Assembly: GCA_002482545.1 (NCBI GenBank) | Contig: DLGF01000005.1 | Span: 62,001 to 126,000, forward strand | Length of the DNA stretch: 64,000 nucleotides | Source: Sporomusaceae bacterium UBA7701 | GTDB taxonomy: Bacteria; Bacillota; Negativicutes; Sporomusales; UBA7701 | Direction: 5' to 3' | In this document: piece by piece, positions 33,645 through 41,939 of the stretch | Layout of the letters: the number at the start of each line of letters is the position of its first letter | Position numbering within the stretch: position 1 is the first letter of the stretch | Position numbers and translations under genes: made by a program | Notes under the pieces: model-generated | Database searches by the model: none | Told to the model about the DNA's origin: nothing | The model's input: the letters and a program-made list of their open reading frames with translations, nothing else

Positions 33645-34515
33645 CGCATTCTTGTTGCTGTGCCCCTTCCGCATTGCCGACGCGGGGCACCCGGCCCAGG
33701 ACATCATGTCCTTCTATGACGGCGAACTCCCCAATAGGAATACCGTCGAACCGTATATCGTAAGCATACTGGCCCTGAACGAAGTCGAAGGCGGCAGGCA
33801 TTTCGCCGAAGTCCAAAGGTTTATCCTGTGGTATTTCAGCAAACTCAACTATCCCGACCATCACGGACTTACCGGAACGATTTATGTTTATACCCTTGAA
33901 GGGGGACAGGAGCGCTCGACTCAGCGGTACGATTCGGTCGACGGCTATTCCGGCCTGTTTCTCCACCTTCTCCACCGCTATGTCGTCAAGACCGGCGACC
34001 TCGAGCTCATCCGCGCCAACTGGAACAAAATCGAAGATATCGCCTATACCCTGCCCGCGCTTCAGGACAAGGACGGACTGACCCGGGCGCTGCCGGACAG
34101 CCGGGTGAAATACCTGATGGACAACTGCGAAGTTTACGGCGGGCTGTCGGATTACCTCCAACTGCGAAAGCTTGCCGGCAAAGGCCCCAGCGAATACTAC
34201 AGCCGTGTCCGCGATTCCGTCCGGAACGGCATCTTCGCGGCGCTTTACGATCCCAGGCACAGGCTTTTCGCCTGGGCGGTGGAAAATAACGAAAAGAGCC
34301 GTTCTTCCTGGAAGGTGTTTTATCCGGATGCCTATGCCCAGCTTTTTCCCATCTATTACGATCTTCTCAAGGACCGCCCGGATGTGCAAAGGCGGCTTTG
34401 GCGCACCTTTAGCCGGCGATATGCCGGGAAGGAAGGGACATTTCCGGTTGAACAGCGGATTATTTATAACTTGACGCGAGTCAAAATGGGGGATATGGTT
34501 GCCGATGATAAATAA
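33607..34515 (+). CDS. Exported alpha/alpha-barrel-type glycoside hydrolase-like protein
   Basis: This 302-residue protein has a signal peptide (about residues 1-26, ending ADA-G). A helical domain has paired-helix repeats and acidic/aromatic motifs (YDSVDGYSGLFLHLLHRY; NCEVYGGLSDYLQL; YPDAYAQLFP) typical of six-hairpin glycosidases. The specific GH family is not recognised. Periplasmic hydrolases accompany many exopolysaccharide synthases (BcsZ, PgaB, PelA). The gene overlaps both neighbours. Confidence 0.65.
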   Translation: MKKKNILRLMVISAFLLLCPFRIADAGHPAQDIMSFYDGELPNRNTVEPYIVSILALNEVEGGRHFAEVQRFILWYFSKLNYPDHHGLTGTIYVYTLEGGQERSTQRYDSVDGYSGLFLHLLHRYVVKTGDLELIRANWNKIEDIAYTLPALQDKDGLTRALPDSRVKYLMDNCEVYGGLSDYLQLRKLAGKGPSEYYSRVRDSVRNGIFAALYDPRHRLFAWAVENNEKSRSSWKVFYPDAYAQLFPIYYDLLKDRPDVQRRLWRTFSRRYAGKEGTFPVEQRIIYNLTRVKMGDMVADDK

Positions 34516-35395
34516 GGCTGTTTTGCGCTACAGGGCGGTAATCCTGATACTTCTCCTCGCCGCCTTTTTCAGCGGCTATGGGTATCCTCTCCGGCCGTGC
34601 CGGGCGGAAGAGGCGAATACCGGCAAGCCGAAAAAGCATATGAGCATCAAGCCGACGGACGGAGCCGGCGCCATTGAGTTTCCGGGCCGTCTGGAAATAT
34701 CGGGATCCTATGACGCGCTCTCACCCGATTCTACTTATGGCAATTGGAAAACCTTCTCGCTGGCGTACTATCACAAGGAGCGGCCGGAGCTGACCTGGTA
34801 CGCCCAGGCGTCCACCTTTGCGAGGAAGGAAGGCAAGGGCCAGCTCGGGGCCGTGGGGGCGTACAAGACCTGGAATCCATCGCTGTCCACGTTTACGTCG
34901 CTGTCGGCGGGGACCCGCTCGGACTATCTCCCGCGAATCAGAGCCGATCACGAATTCAACTTCAAGGTTGATCCCGAACGGAGCCTCGGCTGGAGCCTGG
35001 GCGGAACCTATATGAGCTATTTTGACGAACACAAAGATTATATCGTATATGCGGGAGTTTCCTTCCCTATCAAGCAGTATGACATTAACTACCGGATTTT
35101 CAGAAACCATAGCGACCCCGGAGCGGTCATTTCTTATTCCCAGCTCCTTTCTGTCGGCTACGGGGTGGACCGGGAACAGTTTACGACACTCACCTACTCG
35201 GTCGGCAAACAGGCGTATTTGGCGACCTATCTGGCAACGCCGGAAGCCGTGAGCAACCATTCGTGGATGCTCACCCTCAATCACCGCCAGTGGGTGGAGT
35301 CCTACAACGGCTTTTTCTGGGAGATAAGCTATTTTGATCTCAAAGATGCTTACCAGAAACTGGGGTTTTCGGTCGGTGTGTTCAATGAATTTTGA
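34499..35395 (+). CDS. YaiO-like outer-membrane beta-barrel protein
   Basis: This protein of about 298 residues has an N-terminal signal peptide (cut near CRAEE). It then has alternating polar/aromatic strands, many ending in Tyr/Phe/Trp, and a C-terminal phenylalanine (GVFNEF), as for outer-membrane barrels. The composition and order resemble YaiO, an E. coli outer-membrane protein encoded near a GT2 gene. It is a candidate export pore or secretion partner for the polymer. The start is TTG 34499 or ATG 34505, both overlapping the previous stop. It is the last gene of the operon. Confidence 0.75.
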   Translation: MPMINKAVLRYRAVILILLLAAFFSGYGYPLRPCRAEEANTGKPKKHMSIKPTDGAGAIEFPGRLEISGSYDALSPDSTYGNWKTFSLAYYHKERPELTWYAQASTFARKEGKGQLGAVGAYKTWNPSLSTFTSLSAGTRSDYLPRIRADHEFNFKVDPERSLGWSLGGTYMSYFDEHKDYIVYAGVSFPIKQYDINYRIFRNHSDPGAVISYSQLLSVGYGVDREQFTTLTYSVGKQAYLATYLATPEAVSNHSWMLTLNHRQWVESYNGFFWEISYFDLKDAYQKLGFSVGVFNEF

Positions 35396-35806
35396 CGATG
35401 CCTTAAAATGCGCCCTGCGGTGGCCTGGATACCGGCAGGCCTTGGTTTCGGCAAGCCATATCCTACGGGCCCGTGCTAAAACAATCCACACATATTTCCA
35501 TTTTCAGGGAGGATTTAGAAAAGTTAGCGCGAAATAGCGAAATAGTAAAAACTGCAAAGGATGTTGCTTTATTTATTCTCCTAAATGAAATCCAGCAAAC
35601 CGAGGCTGCCGCAAGTCCTGTTTGCTGGGTTTTTATTATAGGAACGGGAAGGAAGTCCCGAGTTTCCGGAAGCCCCACGGTCCGGTCGCGTTGGGCGGCC
35701 GCCTTGCAAGCTGCGCAATCCGCGTCTAAAGACGCCGCGGGAAGCAAAACATGCCCGGGCATTGCCTGGAAATTTCCGATCCCATCCTAATCTAGGAGGT
35801 ATGTCC
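35396..35806 (+). other. Gene-free stretch with a terminator
   Basis: No gene is supported. It contains the terminator at 35592-35634, ending the exopolysaccharide transcript. The rest is presumably the promoter region of the serine hydrolase gene. Confidence 0.5.
35592..35634 (+). terminator. Intrinsic terminator of the exopolysaccharide operon
   Basis: CCAGCAAAC (35592-35600) pairs with GTTTGCTGG (35620-35628), followed by GTTTTT. Confidence 0.75.
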
Positions 35807-37495
35807 ATGAGTCTGCATAAAAAACCTCAACCATCCTGCCTTCTTCTGCCGCTTGTCGTTCTCCTTGCCTTGGCCGTCGTCCTGCTGCCGCCGGCTGTCG
35901 CCTCTGCCGGCGACGATGCCCGGCCCTCGGTGAAAGCCTTCATGAAAGAACTGCAAGAAGGCTATTTGCCTTTGCTGCCTTATAAAGTCCCACCCCAAGC
36001 CGGCGAACTGGATCAGGTGCTGCTGAAAGCCATGGGGGACGCCAGAATCGTCGGGTTGTCAGCCGCCGTCATCCAGGGCGACAAAATCCTTTGGTCGAAC
36101 GGCTATGGCTGGGCCGACCTGAGAACCGGCCGGGAAGTTACGCCGGACACCGTCTTCCGGGTGGCCTCCATCTCGAAAATGTTTGTCGCCACAGCGCTTA
36201 TGCAGCAGTATGAGCAAGGCAAATTCGAGCTGGACGACGACATCGGCCAATACCTCGGCTATACCGTCCGCAACCCGAAATATCCCGACGCGAAAATCTC
36301 CTTCCGGCACCTTCTCACCCATACGTCCAGCATTCAGGACAGCGGAGGATATGACAAGCTGGTCGAGAATGCGCCCGAGCTCTTGCCGGCGGTCCATATC
36401 AAAGATTTGCTGGTGCCAGGCGGAAAATACTATGACGAAAAAACCTTCGGCGATTACGCTCCCGGCGAACAATTCAGCTACTCCAACTTCGGCACCGCCA
36501 TCGTCGCTTCGCTGGTGGAAATCCTCTCCGGCGAACGCTTTGACCAATACTGCCGGCGGCACATTTTTCAGCCCCTCGGAATGGACGCCAGCTTTGAGGC
36601 GGCCGATATCCGGAACTACAAAGAATTCGGCGTTCTCTACCGGGGCGATGCGAATAGCCTGTTGTTCATCCCCCGCAAGGATGATTTCAACGGAGCCAAA
36701 CCCGTCCGGACAACCGTGACGGCGCCCCTCGGCAATGCCCTCGGCTACAGCCCGGCCGGCGGCGTTCGCACCAGCGCGCTGGATCTTTCCAAATTCATGA
36801 TCGCCCATATCAACGGCGGCGTCTATAACGGAACCGCCATTCTGAAACCGGAGACAACCGATCTCATGCACCAGATGCATTGGTTTGGCGCCGACCCGTA
36901 CGGATTTTACAAACAAAAAGGCCTCAACTTCCAGGTAACCGACGATCTGATCGACGGGAAGCGGATGACCGGCCACTCCGCAGAAGCCTACGGCCTGATC
37001 GGCGACGCCTTCTTCGACGCCAGCGACCAGTTCGGCCTGGTAATCCTGTTCAACGGCGGACGCTACACACCCACTGTTTTCTATGATATTGAAAATACGG
37101 TGGCCAAGGCGCTGGCCAGCCGCTATAGCCCGGAAACCCCGGCCGGAGCGCCGGAAATCACCGGCCATGACGGCGGCAACCGGATCACGGTCAATGATCG
37201 CCTCATTGTTTTGCCGGTACCGGCAACCGTCCGCGGAGGAGCGGTGTTCATACCGGAGATTTCCGCCGCTGATGCTTTGCGGGCGACCATTGATCTGGAC
37301 AAAGAAAACGGTATCCTGACTTACGGCTTTGGCGCAGCCAGGGTGGTTATTACCGCCGGCAGCAGGGAAATGCTGGTCAACGGCCAAAAGGTCCTGTTGC
37401 CGGAAGCGCCGTATAATGAAGCCGGCCACATCATGGTCCCGCTCAACGAATTGAACAACGCCCTGACGACTCGTGCGGCCCTAAACTTCCGCTAG
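35807..37495 (+). CDS. Exported serine hydrolase (class C beta-lactamase/PBP fold) with a copper-amine-oxidase-like C-terminal domain
   Basis: The 562-residue protein has a signal peptide (about 1-35). The serine hydrolase domain has Ser121-x-x-Lys124 (SISK) and Tyr225-Ser-Asn227. The third box reads GHSAEA, lacking the Gly of the usual H-x-G/K-T-G motif. The last 105 or so residues resemble the copper amine oxidase N-terminal-like domain common in Firmicute exported proteins (VNDRLIVLP; EAGHIMVPLNELN). It could be a peptidase or esterase on cell-wall or D-amino-acid substrates; resistance function is not implied. ATG 35807 follows AGGAGG. Confidence 0.87.
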   Translation: MSLHKKPQPSCLLLPLVVLLALAVVLLPPAVASAGDDARPSVKAFMKELQEGYLPLLPYKVPPQAGELDQVLLKAMGDARIVGLSAAVIQGDKILWSNGYGWADLRTGREVTPDTVFRVASISKMFVATALMQQYEQGKFELDDDIGQYLGYTVRNPKYPDAKISFRHLLTHTSSIQDSGGYDKLVENAPELLPAVHIKDLLVPGGKYYDEKTFGDYAPGEQFSYSNFGTAIVASLVEILSGERFDQYCRRHIFQPLGMDASFEAADIRNYKEFGVLYRGDANSLLFIPRKDDFNGAKPVRTTVTAPLGNALGYSPAGGVRTSALDLSKFMIAHINGGVYNGTAILKPETTDLMHQMHWFGADPYGFYKQKGLNFQVTDDLIDGKRMTGHSAEAYGLIGDAFFDASDQFGLVILFNGGRYTPTVFYDIENTVAKALASRYSPETPAGAPEITGHDGGNRITVNDRLIVLPVPATVRGGAVFIPEISAADALRATIDLDKENGILTYGFGAARVVITAGSREMLVNGQKVLLPEAPYNEAGHIMVPLNELNNALTTRAALNFR

Positions 37496-37503
37496 CAAGA
37501 ACC

Positions 37504-37553
37504 CTCCTGTGACTGGCTTCCTGACTATTGGGGCCGGCACAGGAGACTTTTTT
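37504..37553 (+). terminator. Intrinsic terminator after the serine hydrolase gene
   Basis: CTCCTGTG (37504-37511) pairs with CACAGGAG (37538-37545), followed by ACTTTTTT. Confidence 0.75.
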
Positions 37554-37767
37554 CTCGGCGGTAATGAAAGCGCCAGGCCGATAGCCCGCTCATCGCTTGC
37601 CGCGAACCCCGGGCAGTCAGGTTCGCAAATTCAGGAGGCCGGGCGCAGGATTGTATTTAAAGTCTGACCGCCGCGCCCCGCAAGGGCGCGCGGATTGAAA
37701 CAGGGATTCCGGGGCGGCACTTCCGGCTGCTGCAGCTTGTCGTCGGTTAGAAATTACGGATTTACGA

Positions 37768-37821
37768 TTGACATCTCCGGCGCCGCAGTGTATATTCTTG
37801 ATAGTCAACATTGTTCAACAA
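37768..37821 (+). promoter_or_regulatory. Promoter and operator of the second GntR gene
   Basis: TTGACA (37768-37773) and TATATT (37791-37796) are 17 bases apart. The palindrome TTGTTCAACAA (37811-37821) overlaps the expected start of transcription. The related ATTGTTCGACAAT lies before the catabolic operon (38625-38637). Autorepression by the GntR protein is likely. The rest of 37554-37767 holds no recognisable feature. Confidence 0.8.
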
Positions 37822-37864
37822 ATTGCTTGTTTAAAATAATGCGTTCGCTAAGGAAAAGGTGATT

Positions 37865-38506
37865 ATGAGCAGACCGACAGAGATTGCCTATCAATACATC
37901 AAGGAAAAAATACTCAACGGCACCTTAAAGCCGGCCCAAAAGCTGACGGAAATTCAGCTCACTCAGGAAATCGGCGTGAGCCGCAGCACGATTAAAAAGG
38001 CATTATTGAAACTGGAGCAGGAAAATCTTGTAACGATAGAGGACAATAAAGGGGCAACGATCAAGTCGTTCACCCTTGAGGAAGTGTTAAACTATCTGGA
38101 GATCCGCGAGGTTTTGGAAGGGTTGATCGCCAGAAGCGCCGCCAGGAATATCACGGCTGCGGATTTGGACAAGCTGAAGATTATTTTGGAGCAAATGAAG
38201 CTATTCCTCAATAATAACGAATTCGACAAGTATTCGGAACAAAACAAGGAATTTCACGCCGTTATATATCAATTGGCCTCCAATCGGCCGGCGGTGGATA
38301 TTATTACGATCATCCGGACCCAATTGATCCGTTACCAGTTTCGCACAATATTGGTGCCGGGACGGAAGGACTTGTCGTTTGCGGAGCATATGACCATTTA
38401 CGAAGCTTTGCGGGAGCATAACGAAGATCAAGCGGAATTGGCGATCAAGCGGCATGTTGCTTCCGTCCGCAAAGTGGTAGAGCAGAATTATCATTATTTG
38501 GTCTGA
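37865..38506 (+). CDS. GntR-family (FadR/FCD type) regulator of the adjacent catabolic operon
   Basis: This 213-residue protein has an N-terminal winged helix (residues about 8-72; LTQEIGVSRSTIKKALLKLE) and an FCD effector domain (about 80-210, with EFHAVIYQ and AEHMTIYEALREH histidines). It is distinct in sequence from the GntR protein at 1953. The ATG at 37865 follows AAGGTGATT; the in-frame GTG at 37859 is less likely. It should bind TTGTTC(A/G)ACAA sites before itself and before 38819, controlling the dehydrogenase-aldolase-hydratase-TctCBA operon. Confidence 0.92.
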   Translation: MSRPTEIAYQYIKEKILNGTLKPAQKLTEIQLTQEIGVSRSTIKKALLKLEQENLVTIEDNKGATIKSFTLEEVLNYLEIREVLEGLIARSAARNITAADLDKLKIILEQMKLFLNNNEFDKYSEQNKEFHAVIYQLASNRPAVDIITIIRTQLIRYQFRTILVPGRKDLSFAEHMTIYEALREHNEDQAELAIKRHVASVRKVVEQNYHYLV

Positions 38507-38523
38507 AAAAGGCCGTTTATCGG

Positions 38524-38551
38524 AACTTCCGGAATTTTTCCGGAAGTTTTT
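38524..38551 (+). terminator. Intrinsic terminator after the GntR gene
   Basis: AACTTCCGG pairs with CCGGAAGTT around AATTTTT, followed by TTTTG. Confidence 0.8.
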
Positions 38552-38582
38552 TGTTTTATCCAGTGAATTCTGAAATTTAGCA

Positions 38583-38637
38583 TTGACAGAGCTTGTGAAA
38601 TGATTTACATTATTTATATACAAAATTGTTCGACAAT
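38583..38637 (+). promoter_or_regulatory. Promoter and GntR operator of the catabolic operon
   Basis: TTGACA (38583-38588) and TACATT (38606-38611) are 17 bases apart. ATTGTTCGACAAT (38625-38637) matches the operator at 37811. The leader of about 180 bases to the first gene shows no recognised riboswitch. Confidence 0.75.
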
Positions 38638-38818
38638 ATTGAGCATTAATAATGTTTTAAAATAGGTTGGAACCAGGAATCAAGTAGATGCCGGTTCACA
38701 GAGAAAGCTTGTTTTGGTTTTAGTGCCTTCGGCAACCGGACGAAACGCGGGAATTCATAAGCGTTAGTCCGGGGAAGAACGGCATTTAACAAATTGCACA
38801 ATGCAGGGAGGTAGAATT

Positions 38819-39694
38819 ATGCAGCCTAAGATCGGGTTCATCGGCTTTGGGGAAGCAGCCTTCAACATTGCCAAAGGCCTGGCGGGAGAAGGGCTTACCG
38901 GCATCCGCGCTTATGACAAGTTCTGGAATGTCGCTCCACAGGCCGAACTCGTCCAGCAGCGCGCCAAAGAGGCCCAGGTGGAACTGGCCCCCAGTCTCCA
39001 AGAGCTGATTGAAGCCGCGGAGATTGTAATATCTTCGGTAAGCGCCAATCTGGTGGTTCCCCTGGCGAAGGAGAGCAGTCCGTATCTCCGGCCGGGACAA
39101 ATCTACGTCGATCTGAATTCCGCCGGCCCCGACACCAAAGTGGCGGCAAATGAAATTATTGCCCCGAAGGCCTTGTTTGTTGATGTTGCGGTTATGGGAA
39201 CCGTGCCCGGCAACGGCCATAAAGTGCCGATGCTGGCGTCCGGGGCCGGGGCGCCGCTTTTTGTGGAAAAGATGAAGGCCTACGGCATGAATCTGGTATT
39301 GCTGGAGGGGCCTGCCGGAAAGTCGTCGGCGTCGAAAATGTTCCGCAGCATTTTCATGAAGGGCTTCGTGACCCTGATGCTGGAGGCGGTTGTGGCCGGC
39401 CATAAATACGGCATTGAAGACGATGTGTTGGATTCCATCGAGGAAACTCTGACTGCGGGAGATTTCCGGACGATCGTTAACGGGATGCTTGCCAGAGGGG
39501 TTATCCACTCGGAACGGCGCGAGCACGAAATGGATGAAGTCATCGCGACATTAAAGAACCTCAAGGTCGACAGCACCATGTCGGAAGCCACCAAGGCCAA
39601 ACTCAGATGGTGCACCGACCAGCGCTTCAGGGAGCACTTCAAGGGCGTCCCGCCCAAGGATTTTCACGAGATCTTCGCCGTTCTCGGCAAATAG
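38819..39694 (+). CDS. NAD(P)-dependent 6-phosphogluconate dehydrogenase-like protein (DUF1932)
   Basis: This 291-residue protein has a Rossmann N-terminal domain (IGFIGFGEAAFNIAKGLAGE) and a C-terminal helical DUF1932 domain (from about residue 190). Substrate-side landmarks are DLNSAGP and the GPAGKSSASKMFRS lysine region. Family members oxidise or reduce beta-hydroxy acids. First gene of an operon with an RraA-type aldolase and a fumarase-like hydratase, so it may act on a hydroxy- or oxo-dicarboxylate. ATG 38819 follows GGGAGG. Confidence 0.85.
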   Translation: MQPKIGFIGFGEAAFNIAKGLAGEGLTGIRAYDKFWNVAPQAELVQQRAKEAQVELAPSLQELIEAAEIVISSVSANLVVPLAKESSPYLRPGQIYVDLNSAGPDTKVAANEIIAPKALFVDVAVMGTVPGNGHKVPMLASGAGAPLFVEKMKAYGMNLVLLEGPAGKSSASKMFRSIFMKGFVTLMLEAVVAGHKYGIEDDVLDSIEETLTAGDFRTIVNGMLARGVIHSERREHEMDEVIATLKNLKVDSTMSEATKAKLRWCTDQRFREHFKGVPPKDFHEIFAVLGK

Positions 39695-39762
39695 TTCGAA
39701 TAAGCCTTGCTGCCCAGAGGCAAAGGGCCTCGGCGGCAAGCGGAGGGAAAGAGGCTAGTACT

Positions 39763-40455
39763 ATGGCAAATGCGGGCTTTCGGATTTATACCAAAATCAA
39801 CCGGCCGGACAGGGCGCTGGTGGAGCAGTTCAGAGATCTGCCGGTTGCCAATATCGCGGACGAGATGAACCGGTTCAGCTGCCTTGACGCGCGGATCAAG
39901 CCGCTGAACAGAACGCCGCTTCTCGGCACGGCGTTCACGGTGAAAGCGCGGGCCGGCGACAACCTGATGCTGCATAAAGCGATCGATATGGCTCAGCCCG
40001 GCGATGTTATCGTCGTGGATGGCCAGGGCGATTTAGTCAATTCCCTCACCGGGGAGATCATGATGCGGCAGGTGCTGAAAAAAGGAATCGCCGGCGTGAT
40101 CATCGACGGGGCGGTGCGGGACGCCGATGCCTTGCATGAGCTGGGCCTGGCCGTGTATGCCGCGGGCGTCACCCCCAAAGGACCTTATAAGAACGGTCCC
40201 GGCGAAATCAATGTCCCCGTATGCTGCGGCGGCATGGTGGTCAATCCCGGGGACATTCTCGTAGGCGACGGGGACGGCGTGGTCGTCATAAGTCCTCAGG
40301 ACGCCCCGGTCATTGCGGAAAAGGCCAAAGCCAAACAAAACAAAGAGCAGGAAACCTTTAAGCGGATCGAGGCCGGAACAGTCGACCGATCAGCGTATTC
40401 CGACGAAGTCTTTAAAAAGCTCGGCTGCGAGTTCATCGACGATTATTGGCGATAA
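39763..40455 (+). CDS. RraA-family aldolase/decarboxylase (HMG/CHA aldolase-like)
   Basis: This 230-residue protein matches the RraA fold. Metal- and substrate-binding landmarks are DGQGDLVNSLTGE (near residue 86) and GVIIDGAVRDAD with the conserved Arg-Asp. Class II members with this pattern cleave 4-hydroxy-4-methyl-2-oxoglutarate or 4-carboxy-4-hydroxy-2-oxoadipate to pyruvate and can decarboxylate oxaloacetate. It lies in an operon with a hydratase and dehydrogenase, which supports a catabolic rather than RNase E-related role. Start at 39763 is preceded by AGGGAAAGAGG. Confidence 0.87.
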   Translation: MANAGFRIYTKINRPDRALVEQFRDLPVANIADEMNRFSCLDARIKPLNRTPLLGTAFTVKARAGDNLMLHKAIDMAQPGDVIVVDGQGDLVNSLTGEIMMRQVLKKGIAGVIIDGAVRDADALHELGLAVYAAGVTPKGPYKNGPGEINVPVCCGGMVVNPGDILVGDGDGVVVISPQDAPVIAEKAKAKQNKEQETFKRIEAGTVDRSAYSDEVFKKLGCEFIDDYWR

Positions 40456-40514
40456 TTTCATTGACCGCCGTTGCGACTGCCGAAGGGGGAACAACGGAGG
40501 GGAGGGAGCGACGA

Positions 40515-41030
40515 ATGGATATAACAACGCCTGTCTCGCCGGAACAGATTCATTCTCTCAAGATCTACGACAAGATCCGAATTACGGGCAATATCTACGC
40601 AGGGCGGGATGCGGTTCTGCCTAAAATTGTCAAACTCTACGAAGAAAACAGATTGACGGAAAAAGGACTGACCCTCCAGGGGGCGGTGGTATTTCACACG
40701 GCGGTAAGTGTCGCGGGGATCGGTCCTACCTCCAGCAACAAACTGGAAATCGAGAGTTCGATTCTTCCCCTGTCCGAAGCGGGGGTCAAAATTCATCTTG
40801 GCAAGGGCAGCTTAAGCCGCCAGACGGTGGAAGCCTTGAAGAAAAATGGCGCCATCTTCGCAGTGACGCCGCCGATATCGGCCTTATTGACGGCCAAAAT
40901 GCGCAAACAACGGGTCGCGGCTTTTCCGGAGGAAGGAATCGAAGCTTTTTATGAACTGGAAGTCGTCGAATTCCCCGCGATTGTCGCCATCGCGCACGGC
41001 CGGTCCATCTTTGAAAAAAGCGAGGCATGA
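40515..41030 (+). CDS. Class I fumarase/tartrate dehydratase beta subunit-like protein
   Basis: The 171-residue protein corresponds to the C-terminal (beta) domain of class I hydro-lyases: IRITGNIYAGRDA, HTAVSVAGIGPTSS and IHLGKGS. It should pair with the alpha subunit encoded next, with which it shares an ATGA stop/start overlap. Here beta precedes alpha, the reverse of many ttd/fum operons. The substrate may be a substituted malate or fumarate. The ATG at 40515 follows GGAGGGAGCG. Confidence 0.9.
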   Translation: MDITTPVSPEQIHSLKIYDKIRITGNIYAGRDAVLPKIVKLYEENRLTEKGLTLQGAVVFHTAVSVAGIGPTSSNKLEIESSILPLSEAGVKIHLGKGSLSRQTVEALKKNGAIFAVTPPISALLTAKMRKQRVAAFPEEGIEAFYELEVVEFPAIVAIAHGRSIFEKSEA

Positions 41031-41896
41031 CGGATATGGGCAATATAACATATGAAGAAATTATCGAAAAAGTGGCCGACACGGTGGTCAGAGCCAGCAC
41101 CACTTTCACTCCCGACCAGGAGCGTGCCTATCGGGTCTGCCTCGCTAAAGAGACCGACCCCAACGCCTGCTGGGTTATCGAAGGACTTCTGGAAAACGCC
41201 AAACAGGCCAAAGAAATGAAATTGCCCCTCTGTGACGACACAGGAATTCCCCATGTGGTCATTGAACTTGGCTCAGAAGCGCAACTGCCCATGGCTTTTT
41301 TGCCGGCGGTGGAAAAAGGAATCGCCGAAGGCCTAAGGCGCTTGCCCGGCCGCCCCATGGGGGTTGTCGGCAACGATGTGGAAAGGATTACGCAGAGTGC
41401 CGGTCTTTCGGCGCGATCAGAAGACGTGGCAATGGCTCCCATCCAGCTGAAAAACGTGGCTGGCGACAAAATAAGGTTGACCGTGATCATGATGGGCGGC
41501 GGGCCGGAATTAAGGGGAAAAACGTTACGGGTATTTCACAAGCATTCGTTCGAAGTCGTTATGGATGCAATGGTGGAGTGGGCCAAGGATGCGGTTGCCA
41601 AGCTCGGATGTCAACCGGTCACCCTGGCGTTCGGCGTGGGACGCAGCAATCTGGAAGCCGCGTCTTTGGCGCTGGACGCCATGAAGGACGGCAATTTCGA
41701 TGTGCAAAGTGAAATCGAGAAGGAAATCACCGACCGGGTGAATCAGACGGGAGTGGGACCCTTGGGTCTCGGCGGGAGGACCTCCGTTCTGGCGACGTTC
41801 GTGAAGGTAGGGCCGCAGCGCGCCAGCGGCTTCAGGGTGATATCGTTGCGGACGGGCTGTTGCGTCGACCCGCGCCGCGCATCCGCGACCTTTTAA
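41027..41896 (+). CDS. Class I fumarase/tartrate dehydratase alpha subunit-like protein
   Basis: This 289-residue protein carries the iron-sulfur catalytic domain. Likely cluster cysteines lie in LPLCDDTGIPHV, KLGCQPVTLAF and RTGCCVDPRR, matching the three ligands of the family. The usual CQDTG reads CDDTG, and the usual GVGIGG reads GVGRSN, so it is a divergent member and substrate may differ from fumarate or tartrate. Start is ATG 41027 or 41036. The cluster would be oxygen sensitive. Confidence 0.88.
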   Translation: MTDMGNITYEEIIEKVADTVVRASTTFTPDQERAYRVCLAKETDPNACWVIEGLLENAKQAKEMKLPLCDDTGIPHVVIELGSEAQLPMAFLPAVEKGIAEGLRRLPGRPMGVVGNDVERITQSAGLSARSEDVAMAPIQLKNVAGDKIRLTVIMMGGGPELRGKTLRVFHKHSFEVVMDAMVEWAKDAVAKLGCQPVTLAFGVGRSNLEAASLALDAMKDGNFDVQSEIEKEITDRVNQTGVGPLGLGGRTSVLATFVKVGPQRASGFRVISLRTGCCVDPRRASATF

Positions 41897-41939
41897 TCCT
41901 CGTGGATAGGGTATCAATATATTAGGAGGAGAGTCGAAT

